From: an uncultured Alphaproteobacteria bacterium
GTDB lineage: Bacteria; Pseudomonadota; Alphaproteobacteria; RF32; CAG-239
Length of the DNA: 48,422 nt
Assembly: GCA_934271195.1 (NCBI GenBank)
Contig: CAKQRB010000019.1
Coordinates: 1-48,422, forward strand
Reading direction: 5' to 3'
The translations under genes were made by a program, and so were the position numbers. Under the pieces are notes generated by a model, which saw only the letters and a program-made list of their open reading frames with translations, was not told where the DNA came from and made no database searches. The number at the start of each line of letters is the position of its first letter. Position 1 is the stretch's first letter. This document shows positions 31,948-41,469 of the stretch, piece by piece.

Positions 31948-31976
31948 AGATTATCATAAAATCTCTTGTGTTGCAA
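31948..31976 (-). promoter_or_regulatory. Promoter of the small protein/zeta-like pair
   Basis: Reading leftward, TTGCAA (31971-31976) and TAATCT (31948-31953) are 17 nt apart, about 28 nt before the ATG at 31920, in the gap after rsmA. A second TTGTCA lies upstream. It gives the pair expression independent of the lpt operon. Confidence 0.6.
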
Positions 31977-31996
31977 GAAAAATTTGACAAAATTTT

Positions 31997-32839
31997 TTAA
32001 ATCAATCTGGCCAAATCAAGATATTGACGTGGTGTAAGTTGTTCTGCTCTGGCGGTTTCGGCAATGTTCAGCTGTTTTAGTTTTTTGTTAATCTCCGGCA
32101 AAGCTTTTAAGCTCTGGCGAATCATCTTACGGCGCTGTCCGAAGGCCAAAGATGTCAATTTTTCAACTTTTTTTAGCTCTTCTGCAGAGATTTCGGCATG
32201 GAGCGGTTGAAAGAGCAAAACCGAAGACCAGATTTTGGGTGCCGGAACAAAGCAGTTGGGATTGAGATCAAAAAGGTGTTCAATCTTGCATAAAAGCTGT
32301 GAAAAAACAGAAATCCGGCCATAATCTTTACAGCCTGCCGGAGCACAAATCCGGTCGGCAACTTCTTTTTGGAACATTAGTGTCAGGCTGGAAAAGTTTT
32401 CAATTTGGGTGAGCCAACCTGTTAAAAGCGGTACGGATATATTATAAGGCAGGTTGCTGACGATGTTGCGCGGTGCCTGACCCATTTGGCTAAAGTCTAT
32501 GGTCATTGCGTCAGCATTGATGATTTCCAGCCGGCTACCGACAAGTTTTTTTAATTCCTGCATTATTTCAATACAGCGGTCGTCCATTTCGACAACGGTA
32601 AGCTTTTGCGGCTGCGCTTCCAAGACGGAACGGGTCAGGCCTCCAGGTCCCGGCCCGACTTCAAAAACATATTCTCCGGCAAAGCTTTTTTTGTTTTGTT
32701 TTTCTAAAGACAAACGGATGATTTTGTCTGTGATGTTGCGGTCCAGAAGAAAATTCTGTCCCAACGCTTTTTTGGCAAGCAGTCCGTGTTTTTCTACCGT
32801 TTCGCGCAGGGATGGCAGAGAATCGAGCAGTGTCAGCAT
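31997..32839 (-). CDS. rsmA: 16S rRNA dimethyladenosine transferase
   Basis: Dimethylates A1518 and A1519 of 16S rRNA (E. coli numbering) late in 30S assembly. The 280-residue product has KKALGQNFLLD at the start, the SAM loop EVGPGPGGLT, NADA, and the catalytic NLPYNIS. It is the last gene of the lptF-lptD-surA-rsmA run. In many relatives pdxA lies between surA and rsmA; here surA and rsmA are 6 bp apart, so pdxA is missing. Confidence 0.96.
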   Translation of the reverse strand: MLTLLDSLPSLRETVEKHGLLAKKALGQNFLLDRNITDKIIRLSLEKQNKKSFAGEYVFEVGPGPGGLTRSVLEAQPQKLTVVEMDDRCIEIMQELKKLVGSRLEIINADAMTIDFSQMGQAPRNIVSNLPYNISVPLLTGWLTQIENFSSLTLMFQKEVADRICAPAGCKDYGRISVFSQLLCKIEHLFDLNPNCFVPAPKIWSSVLLFQPLHAEISAEELKKVEKLTSLAFGQRRKMIRQSLKALPEINKKLKQLNIAETARAEQLTPRQYLDLARLI

Positions 32840-32845
32840 GGTTGT

Positions 32846-33775
32846 TTAGTTCCTGATTTCTATGACAGCCTGCGTTCTTAGGTCTGCCAGATATTGCTGA
32901 GAAGTTTCTTCCATTTTCTGATTTTGCAGATAAGCAATGATTTCTTCTCTGGTCGGCATTTGCGGTTTATCTTTTTTGGGATCAAAAACCTTGTCAAGCT
33001 TGAAGATAAAATAGCCGTCAGCATAAGCACTAGGATCAGAAATTTCTCCGTCTTTCAGGCGGGTAAGCGCTTTTTCAATCGGAACGTTCAGCTTGCCATA
33101 GTTGACCCAGCCGAGCTTGCCGCCGTTTGATGCGGTCGGGCTTTCGGAAAACTGCATGGCATAAAGTTCAAAGCGGGGATCTTGCCGCAGGTTGCTTACC
33201 AAATCCTGAATATTTTTAGCGTGTTCTTTTTTGATAAAAATTTCAGAAATGAAATATTTGGGCGTTGTCAGGTCCTTTTTGGCGTCTTCCATGGCTTTGT
33301 TTATTTCTGTCTGAGTCAGGTTATTGCCCATCATTTGGCGGCGGATCAGCCGACCCCAAGCGAGATCGGCCTTGGCCTGATTGCGGAAAGTTTCATAGCT
33401 TATGCCGGCTTTGCGGAGAATGCTCTTCATTTCCCCGACCGGAATTTTGTTGTTTTTTTCAAAAATACCGATAGAGTTGTTGACTTCTTTGTCTGTGACT
33501 TTTATGTCATTTTTCTCAGCGGTCTGCAGTTTGATTTTTTCATCAATAGCGCTGTTCAGCACTCTTTCCAGAATCATATTCTTGGTTTGTTCATTAAACG
33601 GGATTTTGGTTGTGAGAAGAAATAATTTCAGCTGATTTTGAAAGTCGGCGGTGCTTATGATTTCATCATTAACAGTGGCAACAATTTTTAATGACTGCCG
33701 AGGTTTGGCCTGAATATCGGCCGTGATGCAGAAGAAGGCAGCAAGGGCAGCAAGAGAAGTTTTTATTAAGTTCAT
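32846..33775 (-). CDS. surA: Periplasmic SurA-like chaperone/peptidyl-prolyl isomerase
   Basis: Escorts unfolded outer-membrane proteins to the Bam complex. The 309-residue precursor has a signal peptide probably cut after A23, a SurA N-terminal domain (IVATVNDEIISTADFQ), and one parvulin domain (about 175-275, with ASNGGKLGWVNYGKL), rather than the two of E. coli. AAAGGAGA precedes the ATG. It lies between lptD, one of its known clients, and rsmA. Confidence 0.9.
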   Translation of the reverse strand: MNLIKTSLAALAAFFCITADIQAKPRQSLKIVATVNDEIISTADFQNQLKLFLLTTKIPFNEQTKNMILERVLNSAIDEKIKLQTAEKNDIKVTDKEVNNSIGIFEKNNKIPVGEMKSILRKAGISYETFRNQAKADLAWGRLIRRQMMGNNLTQTEINKAMEDAKKDLTTPKYFISEIFIKKEHAKNIQDLVSNLRQDPRFELYAMQFSESPTASNGGKLGWVNYGKLNVPIEKALTRLKDGEISDPSAYADGYFIFKLDKVFDPKKDKPQMPTREEIIAYLQNQKMEETSQQYLADLRTQAVIEIRN

Positions 33776-33787
33776 CTTTGGTCTCCT

Positions 33788-36049
33788 TTATTTTTGGGTT
33801 CCGGCTCCGCCCAGAGTTTTTAGGAAGAAATTGACACTTAGTTCAAAATCTCCGTCATAGTCCGGGCTGTCGGCATTGTTTCTGTCGGCCACAATTGAGA
33901 GGGCAAAACATTCGTCTTCATAAGTGAGCGCGCCGCCGTGCTCAAGAGAAATGCTTCCGGCAGCAAGATCCTGACGATTATACAGGCTGAGCGACCAGTC
34001 GCGGGTCAGAGCCATCCGCACTCCGGTATATAGTTCTTTTCTTTCGTCATACAAAGATGACGACGTGTTGTCATTGTTGTAGCCTTTTAAGAAAATGTAA
34101 GATACGTACATCCGCAAAGCCTGCGGTCCAAAGTCTGCTGACAATTCGTTGTATTTGAAGTTAAGAGAATCTTTGTCAAGCTTAAAGCGGTAGTTTAAGT
34201 CCAGATACTGGCTAGGGGAGGCGTTAATGCGTCCAACATAATCGCTGAAACGGCCGCTTTGTTCTTCGCTGGTATTAAAACTGCTGTTGTCGTCAAAGTT
34301 ATAACTCTGAGCAATAAAGGCCGAGGTGCGGCCGGTGCGGTTGCCGTAGGCGCTCCAGTTTAAGCCGTAGCTGATGCGGCTGCCGGTGTCGTTGCGGTCG
34401 TAACCGGCATAACGGTCAATATCCAGAATGTTGGTATCGTCCAGCTCAACGTCCTGACTGTCATCGTTGGGAATTTTGTTCAGTTTATTGCCGCCGGTCG
34501 GCGCGGCGACGGCGACGATTGTCGGTTCCAAAATCTGACGGGAAGTTTCAGTTGCCCGAATAAACGGCAGTTTCCATTCCAGACCCAATTGCGGAAAGAC
34601 ACGAGCCACGTCGCCGTCAAAAGTTTCGCCTTTGGCATTTTTGTAATTGTCAATGTTATATAGGTCTGATTTTACGGAAGCGGCCATACGGTATTTTTCG
34701 CCGTATTCGCTGGTATAAGGCAATACCCAAGAGTTAATCATTGAAATCCGCTGACTGGAGTTGTCTTCATCACGGCTGATGACCGCGCCGTTGAACGTGT
34801 TTTTGTTGTAAGCACCGTAAGGGCCGATGTCACCAACATTTTCATAATTGAACCAGGGCATAATCAGCGGTTTGTCAACAGCTTTGAGATCATAGCTCAG
34901 AAGTTTGTAACTGTAGGCCTCGATTGCGGCATAATTACGGTAGTCAAAACCCTGCAGTTTGGCGCTGGAGGTCAGCCAGGCATCGTCTTTTTTGGGCAGG
35001 GACATATCTTTGAGATAAACATCGTCCGAGGCATAATTGATATTCAGATCTCCGACCCAGAAATCATTTACTTCATAGCGGCCGGTCATGAACAAGCTGC
35101 CGCGCTGGCGGTCATCATCTCTGTCTTTCAGATAAGTTCCGGTTGTGTTAATTTCTCCGCGGGTAAAATACTGGCGGTAAGCGCCGCTTTGCACAATACC
35201 GTGATCACTGCTCAGAATCGGCGAGTATAACAGGTTCTGGTTGGGTGAAATGTCCCAGAAGTATTTGGGTTGGATAGCCGCGCCGAGATAAGAGTTGCTG
35301 CGGAAGCTCGGCATCAAAAAACCGCTGCGGCTTTTTACCGTCGGATCAGGATGAGAGAAAAACGGCGTGTAAAATACCGGAACGCCTTTGATCTCAATAG
35401 TGGCGTTTTGGTAGTTGACATTTTGGGCTTCGGCATCATGCAGGACTTTGGTTGCTTTTATCTGCCAGAGCGGGTCTTTGTCGGCACAGACATCACAGGG
35501 GGTGTAGACGGCATAGTTCATGACTTTGTTGTCTTTGGCAAGTCGGCGGAATTTTGTAGCAGCAATTCTTGCTTTGTTTTGCATAATGACTTTAATGTTT
35601 TTCATGGAACCCTGAGTCATTTGGTCTGTCAGTTCCACATAATCTGAAAAGACAACGCTGCCGTCTTTTTCAACCAGAATAACGTTGCCGGTTGCCGTTA
35701 CAATGTCTTCTTTCTGGTTGTAAATAACTTTATCGGCAATCAGGGTCAGATTGTCCCGCATGATGTTGACATTGCCAGAAGCCGTTACAATTTGCATTTC
35801 CTGATTGTTTTCAACTTCATCGGCACTGAAATGGATTTCTTTGTCTTCCATATTTTTTGTTTCTGCCGGAGCAGGGAGAGCCGAGGTCATATTCAGTTTC
35901 GGGTCAATGTCTGCTTTGTATTTTTTTGTTATTTTAGTAATTTTGGTGCCAGCGTCTTTTTTTAAAAAATCAGTAATTGCAAAAGCTGAGTTTGCAGCAA
36001 GAGATCCGGCAATCAGTCCGCTTATAAGCAACAGGCTTTTTTTAAACAT
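33788..36049 (-). CDS. lptD: LPS-assembly outer-membrane protein LptD
   Basis: Inserts lipopolysaccharide into the outer leaflet with LptE. The 753-residue precursor begins at the ATG at 36049 (GGAGA upstream; signal peptide cut after A24 in AFA); an upstream ATG adds 11 unlikely residues. An OstA/LptA-like beta-jellyroll domain follows (SADEVENNQEMQIVTASGNV, YNQKEDIVTATGNV), then the 26-strand barrel region, with aromatic residues in alternating strands. The CDVCADKD pair and the late C in ECFALS may form disulfides. The start overlaps the lptF end by 8 bp. Confidence 0.94.
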   Translation of the reverse strand: MFKKSLLLISGLIAGSLAANSAFAITDFLKKDAGTKITKITKKYKADIDPKLNMTSALPAPAETKNMEDKEIHFSADEVENNQEMQIVTASGNVNIMRDNLTLIADKVIYNQKEDIVTATGNVILVEKDGSVVFSDYVELTDQMTQGSMKNIKVIMQNKARIAATKFRRLAKDNKVMNYAVYTPCDVCADKDPLWQIKATKVLHDAEAQNVNYQNATIEIKGVPVFYTPFFSHPDPTVKSRSGFLMPSFRSNSYLGAAIQPKYFWDISPNQNLLYSPILSSDHGIVQSGAYRQYFTRGEINTTGTYLKDRDDDRQRGSLFMTGRYEVNDFWVGDLNINYASDDVYLKDMSLPKKDDAWLTSSAKLQGFDYRNYAAIEAYSYKLLSYDLKAVDKPLIMPWFNYENVGDIGPYGAYNKNTFNGAVISRDEDNSSQRISMINSWVLPYTSEYGEKYRMAASVKSDLYNIDNYKNAKGETFDGDVARVFPQLGLEWKLPFIRATETSRQILEPTIVAVAAPTGGNKLNKIPNDDSQDVELDDTNILDIDRYAGYDRNDTGSRISYGLNWSAYGNRTGRTSAFIAQSYNFDDNSSFNTSEEQSGRFSDYVGRINASPSQYLDLNYRFKLDKDSLNFKYNELSADFGPQALRMYVSYIFLKGYNNDNTSSSLYDERKELYTGVRMALTRDWSLSLYNRQDLAAGSISLEHGGALTYEDECFALSIVADRNNADSPDYDGDFELSVNFFLKTLGGAGTQK

Positions 36050-37169
36050 CTGCAATCTCCGGCAGTCGGCGGCGTTTGGCAAACATTCCTGGTGTGTAAA
36101 ACAAAAGCAGATAGATGCAGATGATTAACGGAAGAAGCAGGTTTATGTATATTAAAGGCAGCAGGTTGAGCTTTTTGACCGCCAGATTGCCAAAAGACAA
36201 GTCAAGCGCCTGTAGCAAGACCATGGCAACAATGCTGACCGAAATAATCCGGCTTTGGCCGCGGCGGTTGAAGTTGCCGACAAGCAGTCCGGTGCAGGCC
36301 AGCAAAGCAAAAACAACATTGTAAAAAGGATTGATAATGCGGCGATGGCCTTCAACAACATAACGGCGTTGTTCTTTAGGTGTCAGGCTGGAGTCATTTT
36401 GGGCATTTAGCAGCTCAAAGAAGCCTTTTTCTCGAGCGCTGGTATCTTTGTTTTTTTTACTGCCGCTCAGGCCGAAGTCAACAGAGTAGCGTTCAAAAGC
36501 CAAAGATGAAAAACGGGAGCCGTTTTGGCTCAGCTCTTGCCGCGAACCGTTGACCATGATGATTTTGGGGCCTTTATCAGTATAAGCGACGCGGCCTTTT
36601 TCGGCTGAAAGGGTGGTTTTGTTTTGAGGGTTTCGTTCATCATTAACCAGAATGCCGGACATGGATCCGTCTTTTTCATGAGATGTAATAAAAACGGTCA
36701 GGCCGTTTTGGAGTTCAGTAAACTCGCCTTCGCGGAACATCAGGTGAGAAACGTCATTTTTTATCTGCCATTCCAGTTCATTAAAGGCTTTTTCGGCCAT
36801 CGGGATTCCGTAGTTGTAGGCATAAAGATTGATAAAATATAAAAAAACACCGATAATCAGGGCCGGTTTTGCTCCTTGCCAAGGGCTGATGCCGGCGGAT
36901 TTGATGACGACAAGTTCGCGGTCACCGAGCATCCGGTTATAAACAAACAAGACGGCGACAAAAACGCAAATCGGCGACAACAACACAAAAAGCCGCGGCA
37001 TAAGCAAAGATGTCAACTTTACAAACAAACCGACGGGAATGCCTTTGTTGGTGATTAAGTCTACAAAACGCAAAGACTGCGTCAGCCAGAGAATGGAGAG
37101 CAGTGAAAAAGTTACCAGAAGAAACCCGATAAAAATTTGTTTTACTATGTAGCGGTTCAGTTTTTTCAT
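36042..37169 (-). CDS. lptF: LPS export ABC transporter permease LptF
   Basis: One of the two permeases of the LptB2FG transporter. The 375-residue product has the YjgP/YjgQ layout: helices at about 10-30, 45-65 and 95-115, a periplasmic beta-jellyroll domain (about 125-255), then three helices at the end. The ATG at 37169 (MKKLNRYIVKQI) is chosen over a TTG 18 nt upstream. It heads the lpt operon; its usual partner lptG is 4.5 kb away on the other strand. Assignment as LptF, not LptG, is by context. Confidence 0.88.
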   Translation of the reverse strand: MKKLNRYIVKQIFIGFLLVTFSLLSILWLTQSLRFVDLITNKGIPVGLFVKLTSLLMPRLFVLLSPICVFVAVLFVYNRMLGDRELVVIKSAGISPWQGAKPALIIGVFLYFINLYAYNYGIPMAEKAFNELEWQIKNDVSHLMFREGEFTELQNGLTVFITSHEKDGSMSGILVNDERNPQNKTTLSAEKGRVAYTDKGPKIIMVNGSRQELSQNGSRFSSLAFERYSVDFGLSGSKKNKDTSAREKGFFELLNAQNDSSLTPKEQRRYVVEGHRRIINPFYNVVFALLACTGLLVGNFNRRGQSRIISVSIVAMVLLQALDLSFGNLAVKKLNLLPLIYINLLLPLIICIYLLLFYTPGMFAKRRRLPEIADV

Positions 37170-37241
37170 AAACGAGATTATAAACAAAATTATTAATAAA
37201 AAAACAACTTTTTTATCTTTTTTTGCGGTTTTCAGGTTTTT

Positions 37242-38156
37242 TTAGTTTTTATCGGAAACTTTTTCGGGCAGACGGTTATAAATCAGCCCGCTCAGCCGTT
37301 CCGGAAGAATCGAAACCAGCCATGCAGCGAATCTGAGCGGCCACGGAAAAGCAATCAGGCCGATGTTTTTTTCAAGGCGGGCGGCGATGATTGCCGCGGC
37401 TTTGTCAGCCTGCATGAAAAAAGGCATCGGACAGGTGTTTTTGTCGGTGATGCGAGATTTTACGAATCCGGGGCAAATAACACTGACATTAATGCCGAAC
37501 GGCTTTAGCTGTCCGCGCAGAGCAGCGCCCCAAGCCTTTACGCAAGATTTGGAGGCAGAATAGGACGGACAGGCCGGCAAGCCGTGGTATCCGGCAATTG
37601 AACTGATAATGGCAATGCTTTTGTTATTGTTTTTATATAATTCGCAACCGATGTCACCAAGATATTTACGGCTGAAAGGATTGCGGAAAAAAGCTTTCTT
37701 TTGGGCTTTTGTACGGGCGATGAACTGATCCAGCGACGAATTGGCATTGTCTTTTTGGCTGAGCGAGCGTTCGCGGCGGGCTTTGTAGATGTCTATAGCC
37801 GGAAGAACGGTGTTGATGACACCGAAGACGTTGGTGTTGAATGTGTTGTAAATATTTTCTTCGCTTTCGGTGCCGGAGGAAACGCCGGCGTTGGCAATTA
37901 TCAGATTGATATCTGCGATTTTTTCACATTTGTTCAGCCAGTTTTTGACTTGTTCTCGGTTGGTAACGTCAATGACTGCGGTATGAACGGCGGTTCCGAA
38001 TTTTTGGCAGAGAACGCAGGTTTCATTAAGTCGGTCAGCATTACGCCCGCAGATAAAAAGGTTTTTGGCGCCGTTTTTGGCATAATGAACGGCGAGAGCC
38101 TGTCCAATTCCGCTGCTAGCTCCGGTTATTAATATATTTTGGCCTTTTTTTAACAT
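37242..38156 (-). CDS. Short-chain dehydrogenase/reductase with a central insertion
   Basis: An NAD(P)-dependent oxidoreductase of unknown substrate. The 304-residue product has TGASSGIG near residue 12, NAGVS, the catalytic Ser in ISSIAGYHG and YSASK. Between the fourth helix and the Ser strand it has about 50 extra residues (from YKARRERSLSQKD to CELYKNNNK), Lys/Arg/Asn-rich, not usual in the family. The C-terminus has a hydrophobic stretch (PLRFAAWLVSILP) that may touch the membrane. GAGGAAA precedes the ATG. Confidence 0.88.
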   Translation of the reverse strand: MLKKGQNILITGASSGIGQALAVHYAKNGAKNLFICGRNADRLNETCVLCQKFGTAVHTAVIDVTNREQVKNWLNKCEKIADINLIIANAGVSSGTESEENIYNTFNTNVFGVINTVLPAIDIYKARRERSLSQKDNANSSLDQFIARTKAQKKAFFRNPFSRKYLGDIGCELYKNNNKSIAIISSIAGYHGLPACPSYSASKSCVKAWGAALRGQLKPFGINVSVICPGFVKSRITDKNTCPMPFFMQADKAAAIIAARLEKNIGLIAFPWPLRFAAWLVSILPERLSGLIYNRLPEKVSDKN

Positions 38157-38233
38157 GTTTTCCTCAAAAGTAAAAGCTTGTTAATGATTGTTAGTATATA
38201 TTTATTAAAAAAGTTTATATAGGAGATTATATT

Positions 38234-39139
38234 TTGAATATATCCAGTATGACCGGTTTTGCAAGAAAGAACGGAAATTATTCCGGCGGCGCGGAAGAGT
38301 ATTTATGGGTTTGGGAAGTAAAGTCTGTGAATGGCAAAGGCTTGGATTTGAAAGCTAAACTGCCGCCGAAGTTTGAGGCACTGGGCATTGTTTTGAAAAA
38401 TACCGCGGCAGAGGTTTTAAACCGCGGAAATATCAGCGCGTTTTTGGAGTTTTCTTCAGATGGAGAGACGCAAAAAGTCAAGATTAACCATGATTTGTTA
38501 AGAGAATTGGCAATGGTTGCGATGAATTTGTATGAAAACAGCGGCGGAAAGCTGGAAAAACCGTCAGCTTCGGCGCTTCTCGGGATTAAAGGCGTGGTGG
38601 AAACGGAAGATTATGCGGCAAACGAAGAGAAGCAGAAAAAGCTTGAACAGGCTTTGTTGTCTTCTTTTGCCGATGCCTGCCGTTTGCTGAAAAAAGCCCG
38701 CGAATCGGAAGGGGCTAAAATAAAGGAGATTTTGACTGGTATTCTGGCGCAAATAAAAGAGGTGACGGCTAAAGCCGAAAATCTTGCCGCAGGGCTGCCG
38801 AGAACTTTGAAGCAAAAGCTTAAGGAACAAATTGAAGCTTTGCTTGAACCGTCGGAAGAAGTTGGCGAAGAACGTTTGGCGCAGGAAATGGTTTTGCTGG
38901 TGAACCGCAGTGATGTGCGGGAGGAACTTGATCGGCTGAAGGCGCATATTCTGGCTGCGGAAGACATGTTGGCACAAGGCGGTACAATAGGGCGACGGCT
39001 GGATTTTTTGTGTCAGGAATTGAATCGAGAGGCAAATACCCTGTGTTCTAAGTCTGCCGATGTTGGTTTGACGAATTTGGGCATGAATTTGAAAGTTCTG
39101 ATTGAGCAGTTTCGGGAACAAGTACAAAATATTGAGTGA
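38234..39139 (+). CDS. yicC: YicC family endoribonuclease
   Basis: YicC proteins cut RNA and affect small-RNA turnover. The 301-residue product begins (M)NISSMTGFAR and has the N-terminal YicC domain (WVWEVKSVNGKGLDLKAKLP) and the C-terminal DUF1732 end (GGTIGRRLDFLCQELNREANTLCSKS). The start is TTG at 38234: GGAGATTAT precedes it by about 7 nt and relatives start a few residues before SMTGFA. gmk follows, a frequent pair. Confidence 0.94.
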   Translation: MNISSMTGFARKNGNYSGGAEEYLWVWEVKSVNGKGLDLKAKLPPKFEALGIVLKNTAAEVLNRGNISAFLEFSSDGETQKVKINHDLLRELAMVAMNLYENSGGKLEKPSASALLGIKGVVETEDYAANEEKQKKLEQALLSSFADACRLLKKARESEGAKIKEILTGILAQIKEVTAKAENLAAGLPRTLKQKLKEQIEALLEPSEEVGEERLAQEMVLLVNRSDVREELDRLKAHILAAEDMLAQGGTIGRRLDFLCQELNREANTLCSKSADVGLTNLGMNLKVLIEQFREQVQNIE

Positions 39140-39146
39140 GGTAAAA

Positions 39147-39812
39147 ATGTCAGAGGTTATTGAAAAGTTAAAACAGGTTCGCAAAGGCGCGATGTTTATT
39201 ATTGAAGGGCCGTCGGGAATTGGAAAAGGAACGGTGGTCAAAGAGCTACTAAAACAGGACAGTAACATTAAATTTTCGGTTTCGGTCACAACGCGTGAAA
39301 AACGGGTTGGAGAGCAGGACGGCGTGGATTATTATTTTATTAATGACCAGCAGTATGACGAGTTTTTGGCTCAGGATGCTTTTTATGAATATGTTAACTC
39401 GCAATACGGCCCGCGTTACGGGACACTGCGGTCGGAGGTTGACAGTTTTATCAATGTCGGACAAGACGTTTTGTTTGATATGGACTGGATGGGAGCGCGC
39501 CAGATGCGAGAGAAAGCAGGCGACGATGTGGTGACGATTTATCTTTTGCCGCCGTCAATCAAAGTCTTGCGTGAGCGGCTGGAAAAACGCGGAACGGATT
39601 CTAAAGAAACAATTGAAAAAAGAATGAGTGTGCTGTTGGATAAGATGAGCCATTGGAACGAATTTGATTATGTTATTGTCAATGAGAATCTGGAAGACAC
39701 CGTTTTTAAAATTCAAAAAATTATTTCCGGCGAGAGAATGAAGCGGGTTCGCCAGATTGGGCTGCCGAGTTTTGTTAAAGAGCTGGTTGCCGAAGTAAAA
39801 GAAGGAAAATAG
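39147..39812 (+). CDS. gmk: Guanylate kinase
   Basis: Converts GMP to GDP. The 221-residue product has P-loop GPSGIGKGT (21-29), the GMP-binding TTREKRVGEQDGVDYYF and YGTLRSEVDSFINVGQDVLFDMDW. GAGG lies upstream of the ATG at 39147; a longer frame from 39102 overlaps yicC. It is slightly longer than E. coli Gmk, with a short extra end. The next gene converges after 5 bp. Confidence 0.96.
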   Translation: MSEVIEKLKQVRKGAMFIIEGPSGIGKGTVVKELLKQDSNIKFSVSVTTREKRVGEQDGVDYYFINDQQYDEFLAQDAFYEYVNSQYGPRYGTLRSEVDSFINVGQDVLFDMDWMGARQMREKAGDDVVTIYLLPPSIKVLRERLEKRGTDSKETIEKRMSVLLDKMSHWNEFDYVIVNENLEDTVFKIQKIISGERMKRVRQIGLPSFVKELVAEVKEGK

Positions 39813-39817
39813 GCCTT

Positions 39818-40405
39818 TTATTTATCTTCTTTATCGTCTTCTGGCGGAATATAAGCCTTAATCTGCTGCCGTTGTTCGGGTTTCATAACTTTGTAGACAG
39901 CGGCGGCATTTTTTTCGGCGTCGGCAACTTTAAGAAAAATAGCTTGCTGATAGAGGTTGAAGGCATGAACCAGATCTTGCGGAATACCAATGCCGCGGGC
40001 ATTCATCCAAGCGTAAATTTCAACTGCATGCGGATTATTTTCGGCAACACGCAGCAATATTTCATCCAGTTCCACCGGCGTAACACGGTTTTCCTTAATG
40101 GCGAGTATGGCATTGTCCCATTTGCGCTGGCGGGCAATGCGGGCTTCTTCTTCTATTTTATATTTGTCAACTAAAGGAATTTGATAAGGCGTGATTTTTG
40201 GGTCTTCCGCTTTGATTGCCAGCGGGATTTCGGTTATGCCGTCTTCAATCAGAACATCGGGAATTTTGCGGTTTTTAACATAAAGCGGCAGGTAACCCTC
40301 GTTGTCGGATTTTACCAGATCACGGTAAATCTCGTCCAAACTGGTGCTATGCGCCGGTTTGACGAACAAAAAGGCGAGAAGTGTAAAAAATGCCAGCTTT
40401 TTCAT
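39818..40405 (-). CDS. Exported protein with a Sel1-like region
   Basis: The 195-residue precursor has a signal peptide (MKKLAFFTLLAFLFVKPAHS, cut near residue 20), an extended polar middle, and a helical region at about 110-165 like one Sel1/TPR-type repeat pair (NPHAVEIYAWMNARGIGIP, then DLVHAFNLYQQA). The function is unknown; it is probably periplasmic. It is divergent from cysK across a 123-bp promoter gap. Confidence 0.75.
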   Translation of the reverse strand: MKKLAFFTLLAFLFVKPAHSTSLDEIYRDLVKSDNEGYLPLYVKNRKIPDVLIEDGITEIPLAIKAEDPKITPYQIPLVDKYKIEEEARIARQRKWDNAILAIKENRVTPVELDEILLRVAENNPHAVEIYAWMNARGIGIPQDLVHAFNLYQQAIFLKVADAEKNAAAVYKVMKPEQRQQIKAYIPPEDDKEDK

Positions 40406-40528
40406 TTTCTTTGTGTCTTTTTCCTTAATTTTATTGTAATACTACTCAAGACTTGTTACATATTAAAGCAATATTTATGGCTTATAAACAAGGCGCAATA
40501 TGATTTTATCTGGTTGTCAGGAGGCGAA

Positions 40529-41464
40529 ATGAAAAAAATTTATAATTCAATTACGGAAATGGTGGGGCATACGCCGCTGCTGAAATTGTTCCGTCTTGCA
40601 AAAAAACATAAGTTGAAGGCAAAACTTTTGGGAAAATGCGAGGCGTATAATCCGGTTTTTTCGATTAAAGACCGTGTGGCCAAACAAATGTTGGAAAATG
40701 CCGAAAAATCTGGTTTGGTGACCGAAAATACGGTTTTTGTAGAGGCAACGTCCGGCAATACAGGCATTGCCTTGGCGGCAATGTGCGCGGCCAAAGGCCA
40801 TAAGCTGGTGATTACCATGCCGGAGAATATGTCAAAAGAGCGGATTATGCTGATGCGGCTGTTCGGTGCCGAGGTTATTCTGACACCGGCGGAGGACGGA
40901 ATGTCCGGCGCTATTGCCAAGGCCGATATGTTGGCAGAAAAAAATCCAAACGTGGTTTTACTGCGCCAGTTTGAGAATCCGGCGAATCCGGAGGCGCATA
41001 AACTGGGTACCGGCATTGAAATATTTGAAGATACCGGCGGGGAGGTTGATGCCGTTGTCATTGCGGTCGGAACGTCCGGAACGCTGACCGGCATTGCTTC
41101 GACCTTGAAAAGTTATAACCCCGATTTGTATGTGGCGGCGGTTGAGCCGAAAAACAGCGCGGTTTTGACCGGCGGAGATAAAGGCATTCACAAAATTCCG
41201 GGTATTGGCGCCGGATTTGTGCCGGTTTTTTATGATGCTTCGCTGGTTGATGAAGTTTTTGACATTGCCGATGAAGCTGCAGCGATTATGGCCAGAGAAT
41301 GCGCGCAGACAGAGGGGCTGCCGATTGGAATTTCTGCCGGTGCGGCACTTTCTGCCGCAGTAGAACTTGGTCAGCGTGACAAGATGAAAGGCAAGACGAT
41401 AGTTGTTGTTCTGCCTGATGCGGCCGAGCGTTATCTTTCAACAGGATTATTGGAGCAGAACTGA
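40529..41464 (+). CDS. cysK: Cysteine synthase A
   Basis: Makes cysteine from O-acetylserine and sulfide with PLP. The 311-residue product has the PLP lysine K47 in NPVFSIKDRV, TSGNTG at 74-79, GTSGTLTG, the VEPKNSAVLTGG region and GIGAGFVP. GGAGG lies before the ATG at 40529; the longer frame from 40181 reads through the opposite gene and is discarded. A tyrA remnant begins 6 nt after its stop. Confidence 0.96.
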   Translation: MKKIYNSITEMVGHTPLLKLFRLAKKHKLKAKLLGKCEAYNPVFSIKDRVAKQMLENAEKSGLVTENTVFVEATSGNTGIALAAMCAAKGHKLVITMPENMSKERIMLMRLFGAEVILTPAEDGMSGAIAKADMLAEKNPNVVLLRQFENPANPEAHKLGTGIEIFEDTGGEVDAVVIAVGTSGTLTGIASTLKSYNPDLYVAAVEPKNSAVLTGGDKGIHKIPGIGAGFVPVFYDASLVDEVFDIADEAAAIMARECAQTEGLPIGISAGAALSAAVELGQRDKMKGKTIVVVLPDAAERYLSTGLLEQN

Positions 41465-41469
41465 AAATT

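Noticed and set aside
40181..40528. N-terminal extension of cysK by 116 codons
   Set aside because: It reads antisense through the exported-protein gene. GGAGG and the family start decide for the ATG at 40529.
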